Shown here: positions 1 to 10,400 of the stretch, piece after piece
How the letters are laid out: the number at the start of each line of letters is the position of its first letter
Position numbering within the stretch: the first letter of the stretch is position 1
NCBI GenBank assembly: GCA_011800805.1
Contig: MPNW01000026.1
Location: 292,194-313,986 of the forward strand
Direction of reading: 5' to 3'
DNA: 21,793 nucleotides
Source of the DNA: Hirudo medicinalis
Taxonomy: Eukaryota; Annelida; Clitellata; Hirudinida; Hirudinidae
Notes under the pieces: generated by a model
Seen by the model: only the letters and a program-made list of their open reading frames with translations
What the model was told of the DNA's origin: nothing
Database searches by the model: none
Made by a program: the position numbers and the translations under genes

Positions 1-166
1 TATTCTACAATCGGTAGAAGCGCCTCAAAAATCAGTCCATAAACTACCTACTTCTTGTTAACATCTGTGACCAAAGATACATTAGATATTTAAATAAATG
101 ACATGTTTCGTAATCAAAATAAGATTATATGAACATTCAGCACTCTGACTAATCGGATAATATATA
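1..166. other. Unassigned left edge
   Basis: AT-rich sequence with no open frame, repeat or motif that I can assign. It lies directly upstream of the first recognisable LINE residues and may be older LINE sequence decayed beyond recognition. Confidence 0.4.
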
Positions 167-211
167 ATTTCACTCTGGAACCTCTCGTGCTCGGCAGGAG
201 TTATGGGTCAT

Positions 212-539
212 TGTCACGCCGTAGCCAATGAGCTCACCGTGACTCGTGCGCAGCAATTCCTTTGTTGTCATGGAACTTTATTTTCACTTTTTTCTTTGTT
301 CGAGTCACACGCCTGGGTAATCAGGCGCATAATCATTATCATTATCATTATCATTAGCTAACTATATATATAGGCCAGGCATAGGGACAGGTCGTCGTCG
401 CAGTGTCGTCGTGTGTTATTATTGATTTTTTTATCGAATAAAGATTTCTATTGTTCGTTCAAGTGTCTCCTACAAATACAAAGCAATCTACAAATTCGAA
501 CTTGTGTAGTGAAAGGCTCTTTGGGCAGATCACGTCACA
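212..539 (+). mobile_element. Solo LTR with 5-bp target site duplication
   Basis: A 328-bp segment begins TGTCACG and ends GTCACA (TG...CA termini) and is flanked by the identical pentamer gtcat at 207-211 and 540-544. It holds a TATA run at 363-372 and an AATAAA signal at 437-442, the usual U3-R layout with the promoter on the plus strand. Removing the LTR plus one duplication (333 bp, a multiple of three) joins the LINE frame on both sides: GVMG on the left runs into HLNRHKGIPEH on the right. That independently supports the boundaries. No internal retrotransposon region is present, so this is a recombination-derived solo LTR. A Ty3/Gypsy-like origin is suggested by the 5-bp duplication and size, but the family is not identified. 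Confidence 0.8.
328..357. repeat. Hexamer microsatellite (ATCATT)n inside the LTR
   Basis: About four to five tandem copies of atcatt lie just upstream of the LTR TATA run. This short simple repeat is probably an expansion inside the LTR U3. Confidence 0.7.
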
Positions 540-1442
540 GTCATCTAAATCGCCATAAGGGCATTCCTGAACATCAGTCCGCCTATCGTCAACATCATTC
601 TACTGAAACTGCTGTTTTACGAGTGTCGTCGGATCTTCTAAGAGCGCTGGTGCCGGTCAGATTTCGACTTATCTGCAGCTTTTGTCACTGTCGATCATGA
701 CATTCTTCTAGGACGACTAGAAACGTCGTTCGGTTTCATGGGTTGTGCCCTTGCATGGTTTCGGTCGTACCTAGCCGATCTTTCCTTCTCTGTCCGTTAT
801 GGTGAACTAGCATCGTCCTCTACCTTTATAACATGAGGAGTGCCCCAAGGCTCCGTTCTGGCCCACTCCTTTTCACGATGTACTCGGATGAACTTGAGAG
901 CGTCATTCGGGCACATGGACTCCAATGCCATATGTTTGCTGATGATACGCAGGCCTACGGTCACTGCGTGCCAGACCAAACTGAATGCTTTTCTGTCAGG
1001 ATTTCGAACTGTGTGGACGCCATCAGTGACTGGATGTTCAGCAATTGTCTCCAATTGAACATAGGTCGTCATCTGCTCCGACCTGATCCAGCCGGTACAA
1101 CTCGTTCTTTCTAAGCATCCCTCAGGGAAATTCGTAGCATCGCCGCCCCAACTCTCAAGACTGGTCAGTTTACCTGCCTACCGCATCGAGCAACTTCAGC
1201 GTGTCATCAACGCAGCCGCTAAAATCATAAACAGCAAAAGAAAACATGATCACGTCACTCAGATCATCAGTCAGGGGCTCCCTCGTCAAATCATCTGCCG
1301 ACGTGCGATACTGGATGGCAGGTCTAGAGATGTTGTTGGCCCACAGATCTGGAATAGACTGCCCGCTCGATACCAACATTGATCCAGGATTTCACTCCTC
1401 CCTCAAAACCTTCCTCTTCAGAGAAAGCTTCCCTCTGCATTA

Positions 1443-2194
1443 GTGGTCTACAAGTTGTGTGAACACGTTGTCACGTTCATTCAGAAGTTGAAGCTAATTC
1501 AGTCACAGCTGGTTCTGAAAAAGGTTGTACATTGCCCAGTCCTTTCGTCGAGGCCTACTGATACAGTACAATATGAGAAGTACTCTTACTGGGTTACTAA
1601 ACTTGCTGATGATTTCGAGAAAATTTTCCAGGAATTCAGAAAACACATTGGCACCATGAAGGTAATCACTAATCCGTTCTCAATTGATCCCACTGATAAA
1701 TACCAGCTGGAACCCATTGACATTCAGAGTGACAGTTACTTGAAAACAGCTTTTGCTGAGCATGACCTGCTGAACTTTTACAGCCATTATATGTCATCAG
1801 ACAAGTATACCAATCTCTCACAGGAAGCCAGGAAGTTCACTGCTCTGTTCGGAAGCACCTACTGTTGCGAACAACTGTTTTCTAGAATGAAATCGAAAAC
1901 ACGGAATCGAAGTTAAGATCTCTGCTTACAGACGAACATTTGGCAGCATCATTGCGCATTGCGACTTCTACTGTTGGAGCATACATAGACTACTTGTGCA
2001 AACAAAAGCAGTGCCAGATTTCACATTAAACTGATCATAAGCATAAACTTATAAGACTGTCTCTTCTAGCTTAAATGTAGCATAAAGAGGTATTTTGTGT
2101 TTTATTTTGTTTTGTTGTGAAATTGTTGATCCAGCCCGCGCCTAGTCTAAAATTTGTACATTTGGCCCTCCGGTCAAAAAGGTTGGACACCCTG
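1443..2194 (+). mobile_element. 5'-truncated hAT transposase remnant with 3' terminal repeat
   Basis: A frame from 1443 to 1916 and its continuation in another frame (about 1918-2029) encode the C-terminal part of a hAT transposase of the type found in GTF2IRD2/ZBED/FAM200-like genes. Visible landmarks are ADDFEKIFQEFRKH, NPFSID, SDSYLKTAF, the dimerisation-region core FGSTYCCEQLFSRMK (about 1846-1893), and after a frameshift LTDEHLAASLRIATS ending in KQKQCQISH and a stop at 2027-2029. The N-terminal BED finger and most of the catalytic domain are absent; the left edge abuts LINE sequence. A frameshift near 1905-1918 disables the frame. About 165 bp of 3' non-coding sequence leads to a hAT-like terminal repeat at 2181-2194. 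The element is inactive. Confidence 0.85.
2181..2194 (+). repeat. hAT 3' terminal inverted repeat
   Basis: ggttggacaccctg is the reverse complement of CAGGGTGTCCAACC, a typical hAT terminal repeat beginning CAGGG. The following 8 bases (gtttagag, 2195-2202) would be one half of the 8-bp target duplication; the matching 5' half was lost with the 5' end of the element. Confidence 0.75.
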
Positions 2195-2202
2195 GTTTAG
2201 AG

Positions 2203-3543
2203 CGTTAGTGTGTTGAGTGAGCGCGCGAAGAAGGCAAACGATAGTTGACATAGCGAGTGTGCGACGTGTTTCGTTTGTTGAGCTTGATTCGCGATTGCTT
2301 ACTGTTGTTCCTCTGCTTTAAATATTTTTATTTCGATAATTGTGTTGATTTTCGATCAATATCGACTAAATACCCGATAGGAGAGTTTCAGAACTTGACA
2401 GAGCCACACCATTTCGGAGTTTTTTTTCCAAGGCGAGGAAACTTTGTTCCGAAATACCATTGAAATTGGCTTTTCTTGTTAAAAGCCTCATAGTTAGAAA
2501 CACCATTTATTTTCCAATGAGGCCTCCGGAATGTAATGGCGGTGAAGCTTACATTAAAGGGCCAGGGATTTATTTACACCACCCCCTTTGAGCTGTACTC
2601 ACTACCAAAATTCTGAGGACACCCCCGAACATCTAGCCAATAGGGCAGAATCACCACCTGCTCTTGTTTAACACCCGCCCCCACCTCCTATCCAGTGACA
2701 TATCTCTGCACGAATCAAGGGCTACTACTCGTTCTCACGGAGTGGTAGAACTTAGATCAACCTTCCTAAAATTTCCCCAGATTCTAAAAACAATTCATGC
2801 ATGCGCCCGCCGCCAAAATATTACCACCTTTCTTTTAAAAAAAGTTTTCTCACTCATTATAAAGACTTGGAACGACCAATTTACTGCGCTCTTTCGCCAT
2901 TAACGCAGTACTTTAATTGAGGAGATCCTTGGGTGTATCCTATCAAAGCATGCTGTCTCTGGCAGCAATGCAAAAAATCACAGAAGCCCTTGCGCAAGCA
3001 TTCATCAAATGGACGCTATTAGTACCCGAAACCTGCAGAAGAGAGGACAGAAATTTCACGAAAGAATGATCTGCGTTAAAACGCGTCATTGGAGATCCAG
3101 ATTTCTGCCCTAACCGCTATGTTGCGGCAACATCCAAAAACAAATTCAGGTGCTTTAGGTTACAACTTTACGTACATTCCCAAAGAATTGGACGAAGCTG
3201 AAATATGACCTCTATCGTAATATCTATTAAATTATTGTCGTGACATAATCACAATAATCCAGGAAGACAAAGTAAAAAAGCAGATGATACCATGGAAGAG
3301 CTCTTTGAGTGCAAATCAGAAGCCCGACTATCTCCAAAAAGAAGTTAGCATTATGAATTAGAATGATAACTTAATCCAATCAAAGTTGGGTGTTTTAAGC
3401 TATTTAGATCCAGTCATCATAAATTTCGAAATTACTAACATGGAATCATAAGGTGAATCAGAATATTATCTCTAAATCCAACAAAACATAAAAATTGGGT
3501 AACAATTCTCTGGGACCTTGCATGAATCACATATGATGATAGG
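2203..3543. other. Intergenic stretch with no recognisable gene
   Basis: About 1.3 kb. The short open frames at 2257-2463 and 2664-2903 on the plus strand show no domain or repeat motif that I recognise. A GC-richer patch at 2200-2280 and C-rich runs at 2575-2690 look like further repeat debris but could not be assigned to a family. Confidence 0.5.
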
Positions 3544-5553
3544 CTATTTTATGGGGCAATATGAAGTGGAGGGATGGATAGATTTCAAGCATTTGCAACA
3601 AAAAGTAGCCCCACATTTTAGGCAACAAACTTGGTCACATCCAGAGATCTTCTGTTAAAAATACAATTAGTATTAAGTACCCCAACTATTCTAGCATTAA
3701 TTTAAAAATGTAAAGTAAATATATTGCAAAATACTTCCCATGAAATAAGTCGAACACCGAGGACACATTTTTGCATATGTCTCCAGCCACTTTTCAGACT
3801 TGAAATAGTCTAGCATTTTAAGAATTTTCTTTCTTCCATAAGTCTGTTCTAAACTTTTCCTTTTTTCAACATCTCCAGATTTATATTCATCTCTTAACTT
3901 CAGAAGATCTTCTGCAAACACATTGATAACTTTCTAATGTGATAAATCTATGTAATAAATATATTGATTAGATCCTTTTATATTGATAGTTCCAACACTG
4001 CCATACAGATATTGCATTGCAAAAAAAAAGACAAGCCAATAGTTGAAGCAACAATAATGTAATAGTTAAATGATTCAAATCAAACCATGGCTTAGTAAGA
4101 TGACTTCCTCTTCCTCTGAATCATCCAATGACTCAAGACTAAATTCTAAAAAGAAACATTAGCCAAAAACAATCAAATTAATGCATTTGCATGCAAGTTC
4201 TTTGATGAAAAATGCCAACCAGATTGATCCTTGCACTTCTCAACACCATGGTAGGTCAATTTACAATTTATGCAAAAGACAAAATTGCAAGCATGGCACA
4301 TGCCAAAGTCTTCGCCTTTCTCAATAACAACTGGGTTGCAACATTTGGTCCTTGGACAGTAGATGACATCATTCATGACATCCAAAGTATTTTGTAGGAG
4401 AAGTCTGTCATATCTTTCAAATTCTGATTGGGAAACCAAATCTTTGATCTAAAAATAAATTTTAAAGGTGGTTGGGACTGAAATCTTTCCTTCCAAATGT
4501 TGTTTGAGAGAGATGGATAACAGACTAAAAACACCTTTTAGAACCCAATATATAAAAAATTTATTTCCCAATAATGCTTCTTAATCAAGGCATTTATTTA
4601 ATTAAAATAATAAATTTGATTTAGTAAATAGTCAAAACATAAAAAACCAAACTGACCAAATTTGGAAATATCTGTGAATCGCACTTATCAACCAGACATC
4701 CTAGAGAATAAACATTTCCATCTGCAATGTGAATAGACAGAAATCCTGATAAACATTCTTTGCAAAACAGGTGGCCACACTTTCCTAACTGGAGGCATTC
4801 TGTTCCTGGCTTCATGCAAAAGCAAATTGGACATTCATGAAACTCCTTATTAAATGCTGCTTCTTCCCTACAGTTAAAAAAAAAAGTAACAAATTACTGA
4901 CAATCTAAAAATCCATTTGTTTTTTAAATGTAACCTTTGCAAATTATAATCTGTGAGTATCCTCATTTTATCTGGTTTGACAATGAGAGGAAATTTAATG
5001 TCCAGGTATTCAAGAACTTCAACTTGTAGAAAACTTATCCAGGTAAAAAGAACAACGTTTTTGCAATTCTCCAGCCATTGTTCTTTTAGTCTGTTTGTCA
5101 ACATTTCAATCTAAAAAATGGTTAAGCATCTAATTGTTTAAATTAGGTTAATATTTAAATAATGGCAAATAAACACCTAAACTTTTTCTTAAATGTTATA
5201 AAATGAAATTAATTAAACCTGTCTTGATGTTATCCAACTACAGGATAGTTCGACAGTTGGAGGATTCCTCGAGGGATAATCAGGTGGAAGTGAAAAAAGA
5301 AGAATGACTGGAGGCAGATGCTTCAGTGTTACAAAATCATCTTCAAACCATTAAAATTTATATTTTAGCATAATCACTTGGCGGTATTAAACGGCTCCTT
5401 ACCTTGACAAACTATTTTAAACGGTCCCGTTTGAAGATAAATCACAGCTTTTCCGGCATACGGCTTTTTTGAGGTATCACATACAAACTCATTGCCATCA
5501 TAAATACTCTGGATTGCAAATATCTCGTCTGCCTGGTCAGCTTCGTCACACAT
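3544..5553 (-). CDS. RNF14: RNF14-like RBR E3 ubiquitin-protein ligase, seven coding exons
   Basis: RING-between-RING ligases take ubiquitin from an E2 onto a RING2 cysteine and then to substrate. Exons on the minus strand, 5' to 3': 5553-5403, 5340-5219, 5110-4935, 4867-4657, 4448-4220, 3911-about 3739, 3651-3544. The first five junctions are GT-AG and in phase. The product is about 389 residues: an N-terminal RWD domain (about 5-145, opening MCDEADQADEIFAIQSIYDG); RING1 (C162-P-I-C165, C180-G-H, C185, C188, C207, C212); IBR (C251, C256, C271, C274, C279, C282, H287, C292); a helical linker (297-342); and RING2 (C346-P-R-C349, G-C359, likely catalytic C364, C367, C372, C375). Human RNF14 has 474 residues, so the tail is shorter here (ends YCPIK), and the usual RING2 Trp is Cys (FCCKC). 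The last junction is odd: the GT donor at 3734-3733 is one base out of frame with the last exon, and frame is kept only if exon 6 ends at 3739, before GG. The family call is firm; the integrity of that junction is not. Confidence 0.88.
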
Positions 5554-5990
5554 ATTCTCGAAACAACTTCACTTGGGTTGCACCATCGCCAAAAACCGCC
5601 GAAAATCCAATTTGTTATTACTATTAAATTGTGATAATATAATATTTGGAAAGGGGCACTCAAAAATAAATTTGTAATAACTAAAGTCTAATTACATATA
5701 TAAATCTTACATTATAGTGTATACTCTAGTAATTTAATAATTAGTTTATAACTATTTAATAAGGATCAGTTTTCAATAAGTTTTTGCTAAATCCAACATT
5801 AAACGTCGCTCTATTCTTTAAACATTTATTACTAATCAGCCAAACCTGTACGTAAAACAAACGTCTATATAAACAATTCTTATAAATAAGAAAATAAAAT
5901 AATTGACTCACCAATATTTCACTAATTTAATGAGCTTCAATTTGGTTACATCTACTTAAATTCATGTTTCATATTGGTCGTCCGTTAGCG
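5554..5990 (-). promoter_or_regulatory. Putative 5' UTR exon, 5' UTR intron and promoter side of RNF14
   Basis: On the minus strand a strong donor, ATTG followed by GTGAGT, sits at 5912/5911. It suggests a non-coding first exon upstream of about 5912, spliced to an acceptor just before the ATG at 5553-5551. A CCAAT box on the minus strand (attgg on plus, about 5973-5977) lies upstream of that exon. The rest is AT-rich. This is inference from motifs only. Confidence 0.35.
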
Positions 5991-6139
5991 GGAATTCTCC
6001 CTTAGGGCGTTCTTGTAATCACTTTAGTTAAGTAGTCAATGTGAGACATTGTGAGAGTGCATTTATATCTTTTTTTGTTTTACTATAATTTACTGTTTAA
6101 ATTTTTTTCTTTCTCTGTAATAAATGAAGTGTTGCACAA

Positions 6140-6290
6140 ACAAAATCATTTTGGAGTAGGCCACGTCAACAAATTTAAGGTAATTTTTGACCCCCTCCCT
6201 CCCCCTTGTCATCAACTTTTAAAGACCCCCCCATCAAAATTATGTTTAAAAATGACCCCCTCCATAAAAATGTTTTTTACGATTTGAATT
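6140..6290. repeat. C-rich repeat module, copy A
   Basis: Runs such as ccccctccctcccccttgtc and acccccccatcaaaatt alternate with AT-rich spacers, preceded by gtcaacaaatttaagg. A looser copy with the same order (gtcaattaatcttaag, ctccctcccccc, ttgtcagcaa) lies at about 6968-7075 in the same orientation. The look recalls terminal regions of some cut-and-paste DNA transposons such as ISL2EU, but no transposase or terminal repeats are seen. Confidence 0.4.
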
Positions 6291-6369
6291 TGTATCTTGT
6301 AACACTTTGAATTTGCGACTATTTTATTTTGAAAGTAAATAAAATAATTGTGAAACTGAATATTATTAC

Positions 6370-6570
6370 CAATTTTTTAATGTCATATTCTATCATCTTC
6401 CCAGGAAAAGTCAAATGTTCCTCTATTGTAACAATAGGCTTAGTATCAGATTCATCATTACCATCATTTTGTTGAAGTAATAAGCCAGACAAATCAACAT
6501 CATTTTCATCTAACCTTTCAGCAATAATTGCCATCAGCTCTTTCTGTCGTTTGACAGCCACTCGAATTGG
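6370..6570 (-). other. Orphan exon-like frame of unknown family
   Basis: On the minus strand a 201-nt segment (67 codons) is open and bounded by a plausible acceptor (cccttcag, then the first codon CCA at 6570) and a donor (TTG followed by GTAATA at 6369). It begins PIRVAVKRQKELMAIIAERL and ends GKMIEYDIKKL; the middle is acidic and polar (NDGNDESDTK). It is a phase 0-0 exon by these limits. I do not recognise the family, and no partner exons are visible. It could be a stray exon of an unrecognised gene, a transposon-captured exon or chance. Confidence 0.3.
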
Positions 6571-6666
6571 CTGAAGGGTTTTTGTTGATAAACAGGTGTT
6601 AATTTGTTATGTCCATGATCGCATTGTCGGTAATGTTGAACTTGTTTCTTTATCATGACTTGTGAA

Positions 6667-6865
6667 CAGGGCCGCCGATATAAATTTCGGGATCCTAATA
6701 AGCATAGTAGTAGTCCTAGTCGGCCATGGCCCATATGTTGTGTCAATTTGGTAACAGAAAAGCACAAAAAAGTCATGATTGTAAAATTTCAATATTTTAA
6801 AACACGGGCGGGTCCCTAAAAATTACCGGGCCCATGGGAGCACTTGCCCTGTCACAGCGGCCCTG
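6667..6865. mobile_element. hAT-type MITE, complete, with 8-bp target site duplication
   Basis: This 199-bp non-coding element starts cagggccgcc and ends agcggccctg, giving CAGGGCCGC inverted termini. It is flanked by a perfect 8-bp duplication, cttgtgaa, at 6659-6666 and 6866-6873. An 8-bp duplication and CAGGG termini define hAT-superfamily elements. It lacks any transposase. A related partial copy in opposite orientation lies at 16005-16144. Its terminus differs from the hAT remnant at 2181-2194, so that element is not an obvious source of its transposase. Confidence 0.88.
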
Positions 6866-6964
6866 CTTGTGAAGAAACGTAAAGATTATGCAACTGAAGG
6901 ACTGAAAGTAATATTATAAATCCATCTGTTAAAATTTAGATTTTTTATCTTAAAATATAACACT

Positions 6965-7080
6965 GTTGACGTCAATTAATCTTAAGCTCCCTCCCCCCCA
7001 TTGTCAGCAATTGTCAAACTTCTTCAAACCATCTCCTCCCTATTTTGTTGACATATGTCATATTTTCGGTGAAACACGGT
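6965..7080. repeat. C-rich repeat module, copy B
   Basis: Diverged second copy of the module at 6140-6290, same orientation, containing ctccctcccccc and an attgtca motif. It lies about 370 bp upstream of the SIRT1 start codon, so any promoter of SIRT1 must lie within or beyond it. Confidence 0.35.
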
Positions 7081-7454
7081 ATAAGTGTCTGCTGACGGAA
7101 TACAAGAGTAAGGTAAATAGGAGTTTCCCATTTTGAGAATTTTGGTTCTGTAAAAAATAATGCACAATGTTTCCATTGTCAAAGAACAGAAGCATTTCGT
7201 CATTTCGTTTCTTTTCTCAATTTTGGTATAAACCCATGATTGAACACACTGTATTTATGTTTACATGTTTGTTCATGAAGTTATTTTAAAGAAATTTTAG
7301 AATCATCGCAATAATTGTATTTATTACAAACTACATAATTTTAAATCGAATTAGTTTGAAAAATATAAACTTTGGATATTACAGTCTTTTCTCTAAAATT
7401 GGATGATAGATTCGGACTTTTTGGCTACCTGTTGTGCCCCGATTTATTGTTGTA

Positions 7455-10400
7455 ATGGCGGCGGAGGAATTGGATGTGAAAGGTGCGGAGAGTGGGTCCA
7501 AGCAGTCACTGAAAAGAACATTGGATGATAACTTTGAGGATAAACCCCATCTAACAGAAAGCGAATTCTACAAGTGTCCAAAACGTTCGCGTTTAGACGA
7601 TCAGCATAATACCGAAGAAACAGTGCCAGCTATTTGCGAATCCCCCATTTTCAATATGACTGGTAAGTGGTTATCAATTTAAATGTCAATTGTATGCTAA
7701 GTGAACCTTTGGAACGAATATTTTCATTTTATGCATTAAATAATTTCATTCCACTTATTGGTCCATTTGATAATTATTTTAGCATCCTTAAATTATGAGT
7801 ATAAGTGCTTTTGAAATTTAACCCAAGCATTTTTAGTGTGTTAAAATCTAACCAATTTGTATGAATTGATCTAAAAGCAAGATAACAAATTTAACAAAAA
7901 AATTTCTTGAAACCTGTTTTTATCAGTTTTTTTTAATCTTATCAACTTATTTAAAATTTTTAAAACTTATATTTAATTTCATTAAAGTTGTCAAAAATTC
8001 TTAAAGCAATAGCTTGGGCATGTACTCATTTTCTTAGATGTTTTGTTTTGGATCCAAGCCTTGGATTTTGCATTCATTTTTAGCCAAGTGTTATACTGAA
8101 GCCATCATTTTGCAAAATTCTAAAAGTGACCTGTTTGCCAATTTTTATGTTATTGATAGTTTCTAAACATTTTATTTATTCTGGGTTTTTTTTTAAATTA
8201 GACTCGATTGAGACAGGTGATGAAGAATTAGATGAAAATCTTTTGAATGAGATTAGTTCCTTGTTCGATATGAAATCATCATCTTCATTAGGTAAGATTC
8301 TCTTCCACTGTTAGAGAATGTGCTAATGCATAATTTGATGTTCCAATTAACAGCTGCAATGATGTGGATTGAGAGGAGGATGGGATCAGGAGATGATCCA
8401 AGATCCATCTTGAAAAACATGAGTGTTGATGAGAAGGAAATACCAGGTGACTTGGATGATGCTGCCCTTTGGAAGCTCATAGCAAGTTGTGTGGCCGAAC
8501 CACCAAGAAGGAGCAAACTGGAAGGTGTTTCCACATACGAAGATGTTGTTGAACTCGTCAAGAAGTCCTCGAAGATCGTCGTCTTGACAGGGGCTGGAGT
8601 CAGTGACTCAATACTTTGTTTTATTTCGGTCGTTTTGACATGCTGTCGAGTTCTTTGAAATCACGTTGTTTAATCAGGTATCCGTTTCATGTGGAATTCC
8701 TGACTTCAGATCTCGAAATGGCATTTACGCTAGACTCTCTGTCGATTATCCGGACTTACCCGATCCGCAGGCAATGTTTGATATTGGTTATTTCAAGAAG
8801 AATCCAAAACCATTCTTCAAGTTTGCAAAAGTGATTAATTTATTCATTTTATTGGAATAATTGCACTATTTATTTATAGATTGATCACTTGATATTGCTC
8901 ATGCAAGCTTAAAAATTTATTCTGAACATTTGTTTATTTCTTATAAATGATAAAAAGTTGATAATTGCATAGGCACCCATCTTTTAAATTGATGTGCATT
9001 TACTTTCTCCTAGGAAATATATCCAGGGAAGTTTCATCCCTCGTTGAGTCACTTCTTCATTGGAGCTCTGGAAAAGTCAGGGAAGTTGTTAAGGAATTAC
9101 ACTCAGAACATCGATACATTGGAGCCGTCGGCTGGCATTTCTCGGGTCATCCAATGTCACGGTGAGTCGGTGAACTTACCATTACTCTTCTCTATCATTA
9201 TTTTAAGGATGATTAATGCTTGTTTTAGGATCATTTTCAACAGCCACTTGTATGACATGCAAGCACAAAGTTGATGCAGAAGCTATTAGAGAAGATGTCA
9301 TGAAACAGGTAGGATCTACAGCAGCATTTTGAGATTAAAATTATGAAGTTAAAATTGTTTGGTCGTACCCAATACCCGATGTTTTGGTCATACTTGTTGA
9401 AGGTCATACCCAGATGTCCATCTTGTCCACCTGATTGTGAATTTAACATCTTGAAACCAGACATTGTCTTCTTTGGTGAAAGTCTCCCAGAAGAATTTCA
9501 GCAGTTTGAACTTGATAAAGATGAATGTGACCTGCTCATTGTCATGGGTTCCTCGCTCATAGTTCGACCCGTTGCCATTATTCCAAGTCGGTCTGCACGA
9601 TTTGTAACCTGAGGTTTGATCCGATTTATCGTGATTTCATTTTTTGCAGACGTCCTCCCGTCTCACGTACCTCAGGTTTTAATCAACCGAGAAAATTTGC
9701 CGCACATGAATTTTGACGTGGAGCTGTTGGGCGACTGCGACGGAATCATTCAAAGACTTTGTGGCGACCTGGGCGAACCCTTCGCAGAAATCACGAAGAC
9801 GATGCATTGCGATCGATCCTTGGCGATCGAAGGTTCGGCGAACCGGTCCCCAGAGACCACGTCGGATGCTCCCGAAGTCTGTTGCACGGTGACTTCGAAT
9901 TCAGAAGAACGTTCGGTTCTTCAACCTTCGAAGAAGAATAATAGTGAATCTGCGAACGTCGAGGTTCGATGCGACACGACGGTCGAAGATGCCGAAGCCT
10001 CGAGTCGACCGGACAGCTCGACTCAAGAGGATGAACGTACAAAAAGAGGTCTGCCATGCAATTTACTTGGTGAATGCATCTTTATTTCCATAGATTTTTA
10101 ATACGTTTCACATTTATTTCAGTAAATATTGAGGCCGAACCTTCGGCTTCTGAGGGCTGCAGCATGTCCAATGATGAAGAACCAAAACCAGAAACTAAGA
10201 AACTTTTGGATGTTACAGAATTGTTGCAAGGTAAAATTATTTGCCGAGCGTTACTTTAAATTCAAACATTATTTCGGCTTGAATTTGATTTCAGGCAAGG
10301 ATTATGTGTGCTTGGAACCTCGAAGGTATATTTTCCAAGGAGCAGAATTGTCAGAATCAACAGACTCTGAATGGGAAGCTGATGATGAAGGCGAAGAAGA

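Larger units (their letters stand above)
167..1442 (+). mobile_element. Decayed LINE reverse transcriptase (CR1/Jockey-like), split by a solo LTR
   Basis: Non-LTR retrotransposon remnant. Pieces of one reverse transcriptase appear in order: NLSCSAGVM (from about 179), then HLNRHKGIPEHQSAYRQHHS just after the LTR (from 543), then TVDHDILL and [11 protein letters not shown] (about 693-775), GVPQGSVL (836-859) and FADDTQ (935-952, the catalytic Y/F-A-D-D box). The C-terminal motifs YRIEQLQRVINAAAKI (about 1180-1227) and LKTFLFRESF (about 1402-1431) follow. The frame is broken by a stop just before GVPQGSVL, by frameshifts near 640-690 and 855-865, and by a large deletion between the palm and the C-terminal part. 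The motif set and order fit CR1/Jockey-type LINEs, but the exact clade is not settled. It cannot encode an active enzyme. The 3' edge is taken where hAT sequence starts. Confidence 0.85.

Noticed and set aside
497..520. Imperfect palindrome around ttcgaa, considered as a tRNA B box or LTR end
   Set aside because: There is no A box or cloverleaf, and the LTR end at 539 is better supported by the target duplication and the rejoined LINE frame.
2664..2903. 79-codon plus-strand frame with TRSHGVVEL and IIKTWNDQF
   Set aside because: It recalls the C terminus of some LINE reverse transcriptases (TRSHG..., I-x-x-WN), but the spacing and the intervening sequence do not match well enough to call.
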